From NCBI RefSeq assembly GCF_001277195.1, contig NZ_CP012268.1, forward strand, positions 1,860,001 through 1,924,000: DNA of 64,000 nt, in the 5' to 3' direction. This document shows, in pieces, positions 1 to 7,222 of the stretch. Numbering within the stretch: position 1 is the stretch's first letter; each line of letters starts with the position of its first letter. This DNA comes from Cronobacter muytjensii ATCC 51329. Lineage in GTDB: Bacteria > Pseudomonadota > Gammaproteobacteria > Enterobacterales > Enterobacteriaceae. The notes under the pieces were generated by a model. That model was not told the DNA's origin and did no database searches. It saw nothing but the letters and a program-made list of their open reading frames with translations. The translations under genes were made by a program, and so were the position numbers.

Positions 1-1347
1 AACCGCGCCGGCATCTATTTTATGCAGGATAAAGAGACCGGCTCGGTAGGAAGCTGGAACAGCCTGATGGATGAGGCGCAGGCAGCGCTGAAACGCTCCC
101 ATACGGCGTTTGAACGTTACGGCCAACTCAATACCGCAAAAGACGATCCGCTCAAGGCAAGCTACCAGAACTTTTACAGCGCGCTGAAAGAGCAGGCGGA
201 CGGGCTGGTTACCACTAACAGCGTCGACGCGTTTTTCGCGGTGCCGGTGCAGGCCTTCCAGGCGGATTTCAACGATAACTTTGCCCGCTACCAGCGCGAC
301 AACGCGCAGCGCGCGGACAAAGAGAGCCAGGAACTGCTGGGCGGACTGGAGCAGGCACAACGCATGTTTATCGTGGCGCTGGGGGTGCTGCTGTTCATCG
401 CCGTGCTGGTGTGGCGCAGCATGGCCGTGTGGGTGATTCGCCCGCTCAGGCGGCTTATTGATCATATCAATCGTCTGGCGGCAGGGGATCTCTGCGCGCC
501 GCTGCCGGCGGGCACGTTGATCAACCGGGAGATGGCCGAGCTTAGCGAAAGCATCGGGCAGATGCAGGGCGGCCTGCAACAGCTGGTGAGCGATGTCCGG
601 GAGGCGACCTCCGCTATTGTCGCCAATATCAGCGAGCTGGCGGCGGGCAACGAACAGCTGTTCAGCCAGTCTGCGTTACAGGCCGAAGAGCTGCGCAAGG
701 TGACGTCACATATCGAAACGCTCGAAGCGCATGTGGAAGAGAACAGCGAATATGCCCGCGTGGCCAACGCCCGCGCCGACGAGGCGCGCGGCGTAGCGGC
801 AGGCGGCGACGCGATGATGCAAACCGTAAACCACTCGATGCAGGATATCGTGTCGCGCTCCGCCGAGATGCGCGGCATCGTGGCGATGATTGACAGCGTC
901 GCCTTCCAGACGAATATTCTGGCGCTTAACGCCGCGATAGAAGCGGCGCACGCCGGGAATCACGGTCGCGGTTTCGCTGTTGTGGCGAAAGAGGTCGGGC
1001 TGCTGGCGCGTAAGAGCAGCCATTCGACGCAGACTATCCAGGCGCTTATTCACCACTCCTTGCAGGGCATTGAAAAAGGCTCGGAGGCGGTGTCGAAGCT
1101 TGAAGAGAACCTGCAACGGGTGATGGCGCTGGTCAGCCACCTGACGGGATTGCTTGGCGAAATCGCGGTAGCGACCGTCAACCAGGGCGAAAGCATTCAT
1201 CAGGTGACGCAGCGCATCGGCGCGCTGAATCAGGTGGCGGGCGAGACCGGCTCGCTGGTGCAGCACACCACGCATGCGTCGCTGCGCCTGCGCGACGAGT
1301 CGCGCCGCCTTACGGATGCCGTCTCGCGCTTTCGTCTTCCCGCCTGA
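1..1347 (+). CDS. Methyl-accepting chemotaxis protein, 5' end missing
   Basis: The reading frame is open from the first base, so the true start and first membrane segment lie outside the window. Counting from the Met at 22, residues 1-110 are a helical periplasmic bundle of the Tar/Tsr type, 115-138 a membrane helix, about 135-190 a HAMP domain, and the rest a cytoplasmic signalling domain. The hairpin tip AFQTNILALNAAIEAA is intact, but the following segment reads HAGNHGRGF where the usual family sequence is RAGEQGRGF. The C-terminus (RFRLPA) lacks the NWETF pentapeptide that tethers CheR/CheB in major receptors. It is presumably an inner-membrane chemoreceptor feeding CheA; the ligand cannot be told. 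Confidence 0.93.
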   Translation, partial: NRAGIYFMQDKETGSVGSWNSLMDEAQAALKRSHTAFERYGQLNTAKDDPLKASYQNFYSALKEQADGLVTTNSVDAFFAVPVQAFQADFNDNFARYQRDNAQRADKESQELLGGLEQAQRMFIVALGVLLFIAVLVWRSMAVWVIRPLRRLIDHINRLAAGDLCAPLPAGTLINREMAELSESIGQMQGGLQQLVSDVREATSAIVANISELAAGNEQLFSQSALQAEELRKVTSHIETLEAHVEENSEYARVANARADEARGVAAGGDAMMQTVNHSMQDIVSRSAEMRGIVAMIDSVAFQTNILALNAAIEAAHAGNHGRGFAVVAKEVGLLARKSSHSTQTIQALIHHSLQGIEKGSEAVSKLEENLQRVMALVSHLTGLLGEIAVATVNQGESIHQVTQRIGALNQVAGETGSLVQHTTHASLRLRDESRRLTDAVSRFRLPA

Positions 1348-1350
1348 GGT

Positions 1351-1359
1351 TGATATACT
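1351..1359 (+). promoter_or_regulatory. Candidate extended -10 promoter for glsB
   Basis: TGATATACT fits an extended -10 element (TGn followed by TATACT) and sits 36 bases before the glsB start, just after the chemoreceptor stop. No good -35 is visible, which is tolerated with extended -10 elements. Predicted initiation near 1366 would fall just after the left arm of the hairpin at 1357-1389. Confidence 0.4.
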
Positions 1360-1389
1360 CCCGGCCCGAACGTCATTCGCGCCGGGAGT
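1357..1389 (+). promoter_or_regulatory. Hairpin covering the glsB ribosome-binding site
   Basis: ACTCCCGGC (1357-1365) and GCCGGGAGT (1381-1389) form a perfect 9-bp stem with a 15-base loop. The right arm contains the GGGAG Shine-Dalgarno sequence of glsB, 6 bases before its GTG start. There is no T-run after the stem, so a simple terminator is less likely than translational masking. Confidence 0.5.
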
Positions 1390-1394
1390 CTCTG

Positions 1395-2321
1395 GTGACC
1401 CACAAGCTTAACAACGATTTACTGGCTTCAATTCTTGAGCAGGTGCGCCCGCTCGCCGCACAGGGCAAAGTGGCCGACTATATACCGGCGCTGGCGGAGG
1501 TGCCCGCCGACCGGCTCGGCATCGCCGTCTGTACGGTCTCCGGCGAGTGCTTTAGCGCAGGCGACGCCGACGAGCGCTTTTCAATTCAGTCCATTTCCAA
1601 AGTGCTGAGCCTCATCCTCGCCATGGGTCGCTATGACGACAGCGAGATCTGGCGGCGGGTGGGGAAAGATCCGTCCGGCCAGCCGTTTAACTCGCTGGTG
1701 CAGCTGGAGCTGGAGCAGGGCAAACCGCGCAACCCGTTTATTAACGCCGGGGCGCTGGTGGTCTGCGATATGCTGCAAAGCCGCCTCAGCGCGCCGAAGC
1801 AGCGGATGCTGGAAGTGGTGCGCGGGCTCTGCGGCGCTCAGGATATTGTCTATGACACCGGCGTGGCGCGATCTGAGTTCGAACACTCGGCCCGTAACGC
1901 CGCCATCGCTTATCTGATGAAGTCCTTCGGTAATTTCCATAACGATGTGATTACCGTCCTGCAAAACTATTTCCACTATTGCGCGCTGAAAATGAGCTGC
2001 GCGGAGCTTGCCCGCGCTTTTCTGTTTCTCGCGAATCAGGGAAGGGCGCCGCACCTCGACACGCCGGTGATAAGCCCGGTGCAGGCGCGCCAGGTGAACG
2101 CCCTGATGGCGACCAGCGGCATGTATGAGAGCTCGGGCGAATTCGCCTGGCGCGTCGGGATGCCGGGGAAATCGGGCGTGGGCGGCGGGATCATCGCGGT
2201 GGTGCCGCACGAGATGTCTATCGCGGTCTGGAGTCCGGCGCTGGATAACGCCGGTAACTCGCTGGCGGGTATCGCGGCGCTGGAAATTCTCGCCCGCGAG
2301 ATTGGCCGGTCTATTTTCTGA
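1395..2321 (+). CDS. glsB: Glutaminase
   Basis: Cytoplasmic glutaminase hydrolysing L-glutamine to glutamate and ammonia. The protein closely resembles E. coli GlsB (YneH) through its length, with the serine-dependent hydrolase motif SISK (catalytic Ser/Lys) near residue 66, the segment NPFINAGALVVCDM and the GKSGVGGG turn near the C-terminus. I chose the GTG at 1395: it gives 308 residues, the E. coli length, with GGGAG six bases upstream. A longer frame from 1350 adds 15 unrelated residues. It is followed 9 bases later by yneG, as in E. coli, so the two are probably co-transcribed. Confidence 0.95.
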   Translation: MTHKLNNDLLASILEQVRPLAAQGKVADYIPALAEVPADRLGIAVCTVSGECFSAGDADERFSIQSISKVLSLILAMGRYDDSEIWRRVGKDPSGQPFNSLVQLELEQGKPRNPFINAGALVVCDMLQSRLSAPKQRMLEVVRGLCGAQDIVYDTGVARSEFEHSARNAAIAYLMKSFGNFHNDVITVLQNYFHYCALKMSCAELARAFLFLANQGRAPHLDTPVISPVQARQVNALMATSGMYESSGEFAWRVGMPGKSGVGGGIIAVVPHEMSIAVWSPALDNAGNSLAGIAALEILAREIGRSIF

Positions 2322-2330
2322 GGAGAGGAT

Positions 2331-2678
2331 ATGGATGCGCTGTTCGCGCGCCTGAACCGTTCCGCCTTTCGCCGCCGTTTTCATCTCGGCGCGAAAGAGC
2401 GGCAGTATTGCTGGGATAAGGGCCCGGGGGTGATTGACCAGCACGCGGCGGACTTTATCGCAAAACGGCTCGCGCCCGCCGAGCCCGCGAACGACGGCAG
2501 GCAGACGCCGATGCGCGGCCACCCGGTATTTATCGCCCAGCACGCCACCGCCACCTGCTGTCGCGGCTGCCTCGCAAAGTGGCATAACATCCCGGCGGGC
2601 GTGGCGCTGAGCGACGCGCAGCAGGCGTATATCGTCGCGGTTATCCACCGCTGGCTGGTGCAGGAGATGAACCCCTGA
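2331..2678 (+). CDS. yneG: DUF4186 family protein YneG
   Basis: A 115-residue cytoplasmic protein matching E. coli YneG (DUF4186) along its length: basic N-terminus FRRRFHLG, central NDGRQTP, and a Cys-rich motif TCCRGCLAKWH near residue 77 that looks like a metal-binding site. Function is unknown. A strong ribosome-binding site (GGAGAGG) precedes the ATG, 9 bases after glsB. The glsB-yneG-dgcF neighbourhood is conserved with E. coli. Confidence 0.9.
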   Translation: MDALFARLNRSAFRRRFHLGAKERQYCWDKGPGVIDQHAADFIAKRLAPAEPANDGRQTPMRGHPVFIAQHATATCCRGCLAKWHNIPAGVALSDAQQAYIVAVIHRWLVQEMNP

Positions 2679-2796
2679 ACCGCGCTGCGGTTTTCCGAAA
2701 CTCAAATTAAATTGTTATGAAAACGTGTTAAGCTTACTGCTATTCCGTTATCCCCGGCGCCGTTTCTCAGCCGCGCCCAGCCGTAAGCGATAGATT

Positions 2797-4242
2797 ATGT
2801 TTTTTAACCAGGCGACGTTGACTGGTTTTCGTGAAAACAGGATGTGGCTAAACGCATCCCTTCTCTTTCTCCTGACCACGCTGTTTTACGTTCTGGGCGC
2901 GATGATGCGTCTGGTTGAGCCGTTGTCGCTGTTCTGGCCGCTCAATGCGGTGATGGCGGCGGTCTTTGCGCGGTATCCCTGGCTTAACCGGCCGGGGTAT
3001 TACGCCATCTGTTATGTGGCGATGCTCGCCTATGATGCGATGACGACGAGCTGGGGCTCCGCGTCGCTGCTGATTAACTTCTCCAATATGGTGTTTATCG
3101 TCACGGTGGCGCAGTTGCTGGTGCGCGATAAACGCCGCGGGCACGCGCTTTCGCGCCCGATTAATGCGCTACGGCTCTTTAACTACTGTCTGGTTGCCGC
3201 GCTGCTGTGCGCCTTTTTCGGCGCAACCGGCAGTCTCGGGGTAAACGATCAGGGCTTTCTGCCGCTGCTGTGCGACTGGTTCAGCGAGCAGTTCTCCACC
3301 GGCGTTTTGCTGATGCCGTGGATCTTAACGCTGACGCGTCCGTCGTGGCCTGCGCGCGTGCAGCCGGAGCAATTGTGGCCGCTACTGGCGCTGGCGGCGT
3401 CGCTGGCCGCCTCGGTGGTCATTGGCGGGGCGGGCTGTCTGGCGTTTCCGGTGGCGGCGCTTATCTGGTGCGCGGTGCGTTATCCGCTGAACGTCACCTG
3501 TTTCTTAACTCTCTGTACCGGCGTACTGCAAATTATCCTCGTCAGTAACGGTATCATCGAAATCAGCTCCGCGAAGCTCTCCCTCGGCAGCCAGATGTTC
3601 TCGGCGCGCCTCGGCGTGGCGACGATCGCTATCTGCCCGGCGATTGTCGCAGTCAGCGTCAGCGCGATTAACGATCTGCTGGCGCAGATCTCCCGCCGCG
3701 CCAATTACGACCATCTGACCGGCGTCTGGTCACGCTCAGGCCTGTATGAAACGCTCGCGCGCGACGATACCAATCCGTCGCTTGCCGGGCAGCCGCTGTG
3801 CGTGATGCTGATGGACCTTGACCACTTCAAGAGTATTAACGACAACCACGGTCACGAATGCGGCGACGCGGTACTGGCGGCTTTCGGTAAGAAACTGCGT
3901 AAGCTCGCAGGCGAAGAAGGGCGCGTGGCGCGTATGGGCGGCGAAGAGTTTGTGGTGGTCTGCCCCGGTATGACGCTTGAGCGCGCCTGCGTGCTGGCCG
4001 AAACCATTCGCCAGCAGGTCGCCGGGGAGGCGGTTATCTTTGGGGATCAGACGCTGCATATCAGCGTCAGTATCGGACTGGGTTATGACGCCGCGCCGCG
4101 CGACAGCGTCAGCGAGACCTTTAACCGGCTGATGCGCCAAGCCGACGGCCTGCTGTATCAGTCTAAACGCCAGGGCCGCAACCGGACGTCGGTTCAGGAG
4201 GAACATCAGTCGACGCTACATCTAGCGCAGCCTTTATCATAA
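2797..4242 (+). CDS. dgcF: Diguanylate cyclase DgcF with membrane sensor
   Basis: Inner-membrane diguanylate cyclase making c-di-GMP from two GTP. About eight hydrophobic segments fill residues 15-290 (MASE1-like); the GGDEF domain occupies about 300-465 with active-site motif GGEEF at 381-385 and the metal/substrate segment MDLDHFKSINDNHGH at 339-353. The RxxD inhibitory site is absent (GEEG at that position). The segment DWFSEQFSTGVLLMP is shared with E. coli YneF/DgcF, and the position next to yneG confirms orthology. The annotated start lacks a strong ribosome-binding site; Met16 (2842) is an alternative preceded by ACAGG. Confidence 0.87.
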   Translation: MFFNQATLTGFRENRMWLNASLLFLLTTLFYVLGAMMRLVEPLSLFWPLNAVMAAVFARYPWLNRPGYYAICYVAMLAYDAMTTSWGSASLLINFSNMVFIVTVAQLLVRDKRRGHALSRPINALRLFNYCLVAALLCAFFGATGSLGVNDQGFLPLLCDWFSEQFSTGVLLMPWILTLTRPSWPARVQPEQLWPLLALAASLAASVVIGGAGCLAFPVAALIWCAVRYPLNVTCFLTLCTGVLQIILVSNGIIEISSAKLSLGSQMFSARLGVATIAICPAIVAVSVSAINDLLAQISRRANYDHLTGVWSRSGLYETLARDDTNPSLAGQPLCVMLMDLDHFKSINDNHGHECGDAVLAAFGKKLRKLAGEEGRVARMGGEEFVVVCPGMTLERACVLAETIRQQVAGEAVIFGDQTLHISVSIGLGYDAAPRDSVSETFNRLMRQADGLLYQSKRQGRNRTSVQEEHQSTLHLAQPLS

Positions 4243-4249
4243 CGCTATC

Positions 4250-4262
4250 GTGACAACGTCAC
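4250..4262. other. matS site (MatP binding)
   Basis: GTGACAACGTCAC is a perfect match to the matS consensus GTGACRNYGTCAC used by MatP to organise the Ter macrodomain. It lies just after the dgcF stop, 26.7 kb left of dif. Confidence 0.85.
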
Positions 4263-4389
4263 GGTAATAAGTCACTGAACGGCGGTTTCTTTTCAGAATG
4301 TGACCGATTGTTTCTCGAAGCGCTTTAAAGTACTTGCCGGTACGATCCTGGGTTACTAAGATGGCTGGGTTTCGTCACCGGATACTGGT

Positions 4390-5448
4390 ATGAAGAGCGC
4401 ATCTGAGCAGCTAAACCGTCATCAGCCTTCCTCTGCGCTCAGGTTTGTCAGGCGCATGTTTTTTATGCGCCAGCTGGGCACCACGCTCTGCTTTATTCCG
4501 CTCATTGTCCTGTTGCAGGAGCTGCATCGTCCGTTATGGACACAGGGGCTGCTGGCGGCGAACGCGTTTCTCTGGCCCGGTGTCGCGCGGCTTCGCGCCC
4601 GGCGCAGCCGTCATCCCGCCAAAACCGAGCGGCAACACCTGGTGGCCGACGCGGCGGCGGGCGGCTTGTGGATAGCCCAGACGGTGGTCTCACCGCTCAC
4701 TTCCGTAGTTATCGCCACCATTTTACTCTCCGACCGGCTCGCCGCAGGCGGTTTCGCCCTGATGCGGCAGGCCGCGTGCGTCATGACTTTGATGGTCGCC
4801 GCCACCAGGTGCGCGCCAGGTCTGCCGCGACATCTTGCGGTTTCGCCCCGTACGCTTTACGCCACGCTGCCGCTGATCGCGGTCTATGTGCTGACGCTGA
4901 GTTTTGTGAGCCATGCGCTGGCGCAGCGGTTGCGTCTGAAGTCACGGGAACTGGAGCGTTACGCTAATCCCGATCCGCTGCTGAATATCGCCAACCGGCG
5001 ACAGCTGGAGCGCGATATCGACAGGGCGCTCCAGCGCTGCGACAGAAGCGGACAGCCCGCGGCGCTGATGTTTATCGATATCGACGATTTTAAAGCCGCC
5101 AACAACCGCTACGGCCATGAGGCGGGCGACAGGCTGCTGGTGACGTTTTCCGATATCCTGCGCCAGACAGCGCGGCCTGGCGATACGGTGGCGCGTTTTG
5201 GTGGCGATGAGTGTGTCATCCTGCTGCCTGATACGCCGCTTGGCGTCGCCTGCGCCGTGGCTGACAGGATGATGGCGCAGGCCGCGCTGGTCAATGTCTT
5301 TGAGGACAGCGCGCTGCGCTGCACGCTCAGTATCGGCATCGCGCGCGCCGCACCGGAAATGAGCGGGGCGGCGCAGTGGCTGAAGGCCGCGGACAACGCG
5401 CTTTACAGCGCCAGGCGCGAAGGTAAAAATCGTATTTACGCGCTTTGA
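4390..5448 (+). CDS. MASE2-type diguanylate cyclase
   Basis: Predicted inner-membrane diguanylate cyclase of the AdrA/DgcC architecture. The N-terminal 180 residues contain a MASE2-like start (SALRFVRRMFFMRQLG) and several hydrophobic segments. The GGDEF domain follows from about 185, with MFIDIDDFKAANNRYGH at 227-243, the active-site motif written GGDEC (271-275) and an intact RxxD inhibitory site (RPGD, 262-265). The usual DPLTGLPNRR entry motif is changed to DPLLNIANRR. The final Phe-to-Cys change in GGDEF is rare but spares the catalytic acids, so activity is likely but not certain. It is a separate unit 147 bases after dgcF. Confidence 0.87.
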   Translation: MKSASEQLNRHQPSSALRFVRRMFFMRQLGTTLCFIPLIVLLQELHRPLWTQGLLAANAFLWPGVARLRARRSRHPAKTERQHLVADAAAGGLWIAQTVVSPLTSVVIATILLSDRLAAGGFALMRQAACVMTLMVAATRCAPGLPRHLAVSPRTLYATLPLIAVYVLTLSFVSHALAQRLRLKSRELERYANPDPLLNIANRRQLERDIDRALQRCDRSGQPAALMFIDIDDFKAANNRYGHEAGDRLLVTFSDILRQTARPGDTVARFGGDECVILLPDTPLGVACAVADRMMAQAALVNVFEDSALRCTLSIGIARAAPEMSGAAQWLKAADNALYSARREGKNRIYAL

Positions 5449-5517
5449 CGGCGGCGGTCTCTTTGCCTGATGCCGGATACGCTATGCTTCAATTAAACAG
5501 TGCTTACAGGTTGCGCA

Positions 5518-6489
5518 ATGAAAACACCCGATATCCCGGTTAATGAGCAGGCGCGTCTTCAGTCCCTGCATGATTCTGGCCTGCTAGATGCGGCGCCGAC
5601 AGAGCGTTTTGACCGTCTTACCCGGCTTGCAAAGCGCCTTTTTAACTCGCCGGTGGCGTTGATTAGCCTCGTGGATCAGGAGCGGCTCTGGTTTGCCTCC
5701 TGCGATGGCATCGCACCCGAGCCGGTGCCGCGCCGCGTCTCATTCTGCGGTCACACCATTCTCAACAACGCGCCGCTGATTATTGCTGATGCGTTGAGCG
5801 ACGAGCGCTTTCGCGATAACCCGCTGGTAAGCGGTCCGCCGCATATTCGTTTTTATGCCGGTTGCCCGGTACGGCTGCCCGATGGCGCGACTGCCGGCTC
5901 GCTGTGCATTATCGATACCGAACCCCGCGCGTTCAGTGAGACTGACGCGATGCTGCTGCGCGATCTGGCGGCCATCGTTGAAGATGAGTTTACGGTGCTG
6001 AGTGTCGCGACCAGCGATGAGCTGACCGGCCTGCTGAATCGCCGCGGTTTCGCCTCGCTTGCGGGGTATGCCATTTCCACCCATCGTCGTCGTAGCGAGC
6101 CGATGTCGCTCGGGTTTATTGACCTCGATGAGTTTAAAGCGATCAACGATACCTGGGGGCATGCCGCCGGGGATGAAGCATTAAGCGCGATGGCCACGCT
6201 GATGAAAAGCGCGTTTCGCGACAGCGATCTGCTGGCGCGCCAGGGCGGCGATGAATTCGCGGTGCTGTTTAACGATACCGACGATAAAGGCGCCTGGATT
6301 GCGATGCAGTATCTGGTAGAGCAGACCGACGCCTTTAACCGCGACAGCGGCAAGCCGTGGCGACTCGGTTTTTCCTGGGGCGTGGTGCAGTTTGATGAGG
6401 AGAAGCATCAGGGGCTCGCAGGGCTTCTCAACGCGGCCGACGAAGAGATGTATCAGATGAAAACGGCGAATAAAAAGGCCGGACGATAA
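5518..6489 (+). CDS. GAF-GGDEF diguanylate cyclase
   Basis: Soluble cytoplasmic diguanylate cyclase, 323 residues. Residues 15-160 are a GAF domain of the phytochrome-like type (RFDRLTRLAKRLFNSPVALI, then FCGHTI and GCPVRLPDG); 165-320 are a GGDEF domain with canonical GGDEF at 243-247 and the inhibitory RxxD site RDSD at 234-237. It is the third cyclase in a row. I start at the ATG 5518, with ACAGG seven bases upstream; an in-frame GTG at 5500 adds six residues and is less likely. The GAF ligand is unknown. Confidence 0.9.
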   Translation: MKTPDIPVNEQARLQSLHDSGLLDAAPTERFDRLTRLAKRLFNSPVALISLVDQERLWFASCDGIAPEPVPRRVSFCGHTILNNAPLIIADALSDERFRDNPLVSGPPHIRFYAGCPVRLPDGATAGSLCIIDTEPRAFSETDAMLLRDLAAIVEDEFTVLSVATSDELTGLLNRRGFASLAGYAISTHRRRSEPMSLGFIDLDEFKAINDTWGHAAGDEALSAMATLMKSAFRDSDLLARQGGDEFAVLFNDTDDKGAWIAMQYLVEQTDAFNRDSGKPWRLGFSWGVVQFDEEKHQGLAGLLNAADEEMYQMKTANKKAGR

Positions 6490-6517
6490 GATTTTCCTCT
6501 GACCTTTGGCGTCGTTT

Positions 6518-6572
6518 CTCCGCCATGATAGTGATTAGCAGGTTAACCTTTTAATAACAACTCATGGCGGAG
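6518..6572 (+). promoter_or_regulatory. Long inverted repeat overlapping the ribosome-binding site of the GNAT gene
   Basis: CTCCGCCATGA (6518-6528) and TCATGGCGGAG (6562-6572) are perfect 11-bp inverted repeats 33 bases apart. The right arm contains the GGCGGAG ribosome-binding site of the next gene (ATG at 6578). It could mask translation in the transcript or be an operator in DNA. Confidence 0.45.
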
Positions 6573-6577
6573 TAAAC

Positions 6578-7105
6578 ATGGCGTTACCCTATACTGTGCG
6601 TCGCCTCAGCGCGGCGGAAATTCCCTCTCATCTCGATTCCCTGTGTGATGTCCTGATTAACTGCGTGGAAGGCGGCGCTTCGGTGAGCTTTATGCTGCCG
6701 TTCAGCCCGGAGAAAGCCCGCGCGTTCTGGCTCAACGTGGCGCAAAGCGCGGCGCGGGACGAGCGCGTTGTGCTGGCGGCGCTGGATGAGGGCGGCCACG
6801 TCATTGGGACTGTGCAACTGGTGACCGATCAGCCAGAAAACCAGCCGCACCGGGCGGATGTTTCAAAGCTGCTGGTGCATACTCGCGCGCGACGCGGCGG
6901 TGTGGCGCAGGCATTGATGGAAACGCTGGAACAGGAAGCCCGCAAGGCCGGGAAAACGGTTCTGGTGCTGGATACCGCTACCGGGAGCGATGCCGAACGT
7001 TTTTATTCACGAAATCAATGGCAACGAGTCGGTGAGATCCCGCATTACGCCTTAATGCCGGATGGCGACACCTGTTCGACCACCTATTTTTTTAAGCATC
7101 TATAA
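6578..7105 (+). CDS. GNAT family N-acetyltransferase
   Basis: A 175-residue protein with GNAT core features: a beta-strand pair VVLAALDEGGHVIGTVQL (about 66-83), then KLLVHTRARRGGVAQALMETLE (about 95-117), whose RxxGxA pattern is the acetyl-CoA pyrophosphate loop, and the late strand VLVLDTATGSDAERFYSRNQW typical of GNATs acting on small amines or antibiotics. The substrate cannot be inferred. It lies between the cyclases and uxaB and has its own ribosome-binding site inside an inverted repeat. Confidence 0.87.
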   Translation: MALPYTVRRLSAAEIPSHLDSLCDVLINCVEGGASVSFMLPFSPEKARAFWLNVAQSAARDERVVLAALDEGGHVIGTVQLVTDQPENQPHRADVSKLLVHTRARRGGVAQALMETLEQEARKAGKTVLVLDTATGSDAERFYSRNQWQRVGEIPHYALMPDGDTCSTTYFFKHL

Positions 7106-7222
7106 AAATTTTTAATAACTCAGTGCAGTTTGATCGAAACGGGGTTTCATTAATGTTTGTTCTGATAGCGTGGAGAGCATTCTCAGTCCGTGGTCTGCTT
7201 ATCATCCATCAAGGAACACATT

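Noticed and set aside
7136..7148. GAAAC-GGG-GTTTC palindrome upstream of uxaB as an ExuR operator
   Set aside because: It does not resemble the ExuR/UxuR site I know, and lies 75 bases from the start with no clear promoter, so it was left out.
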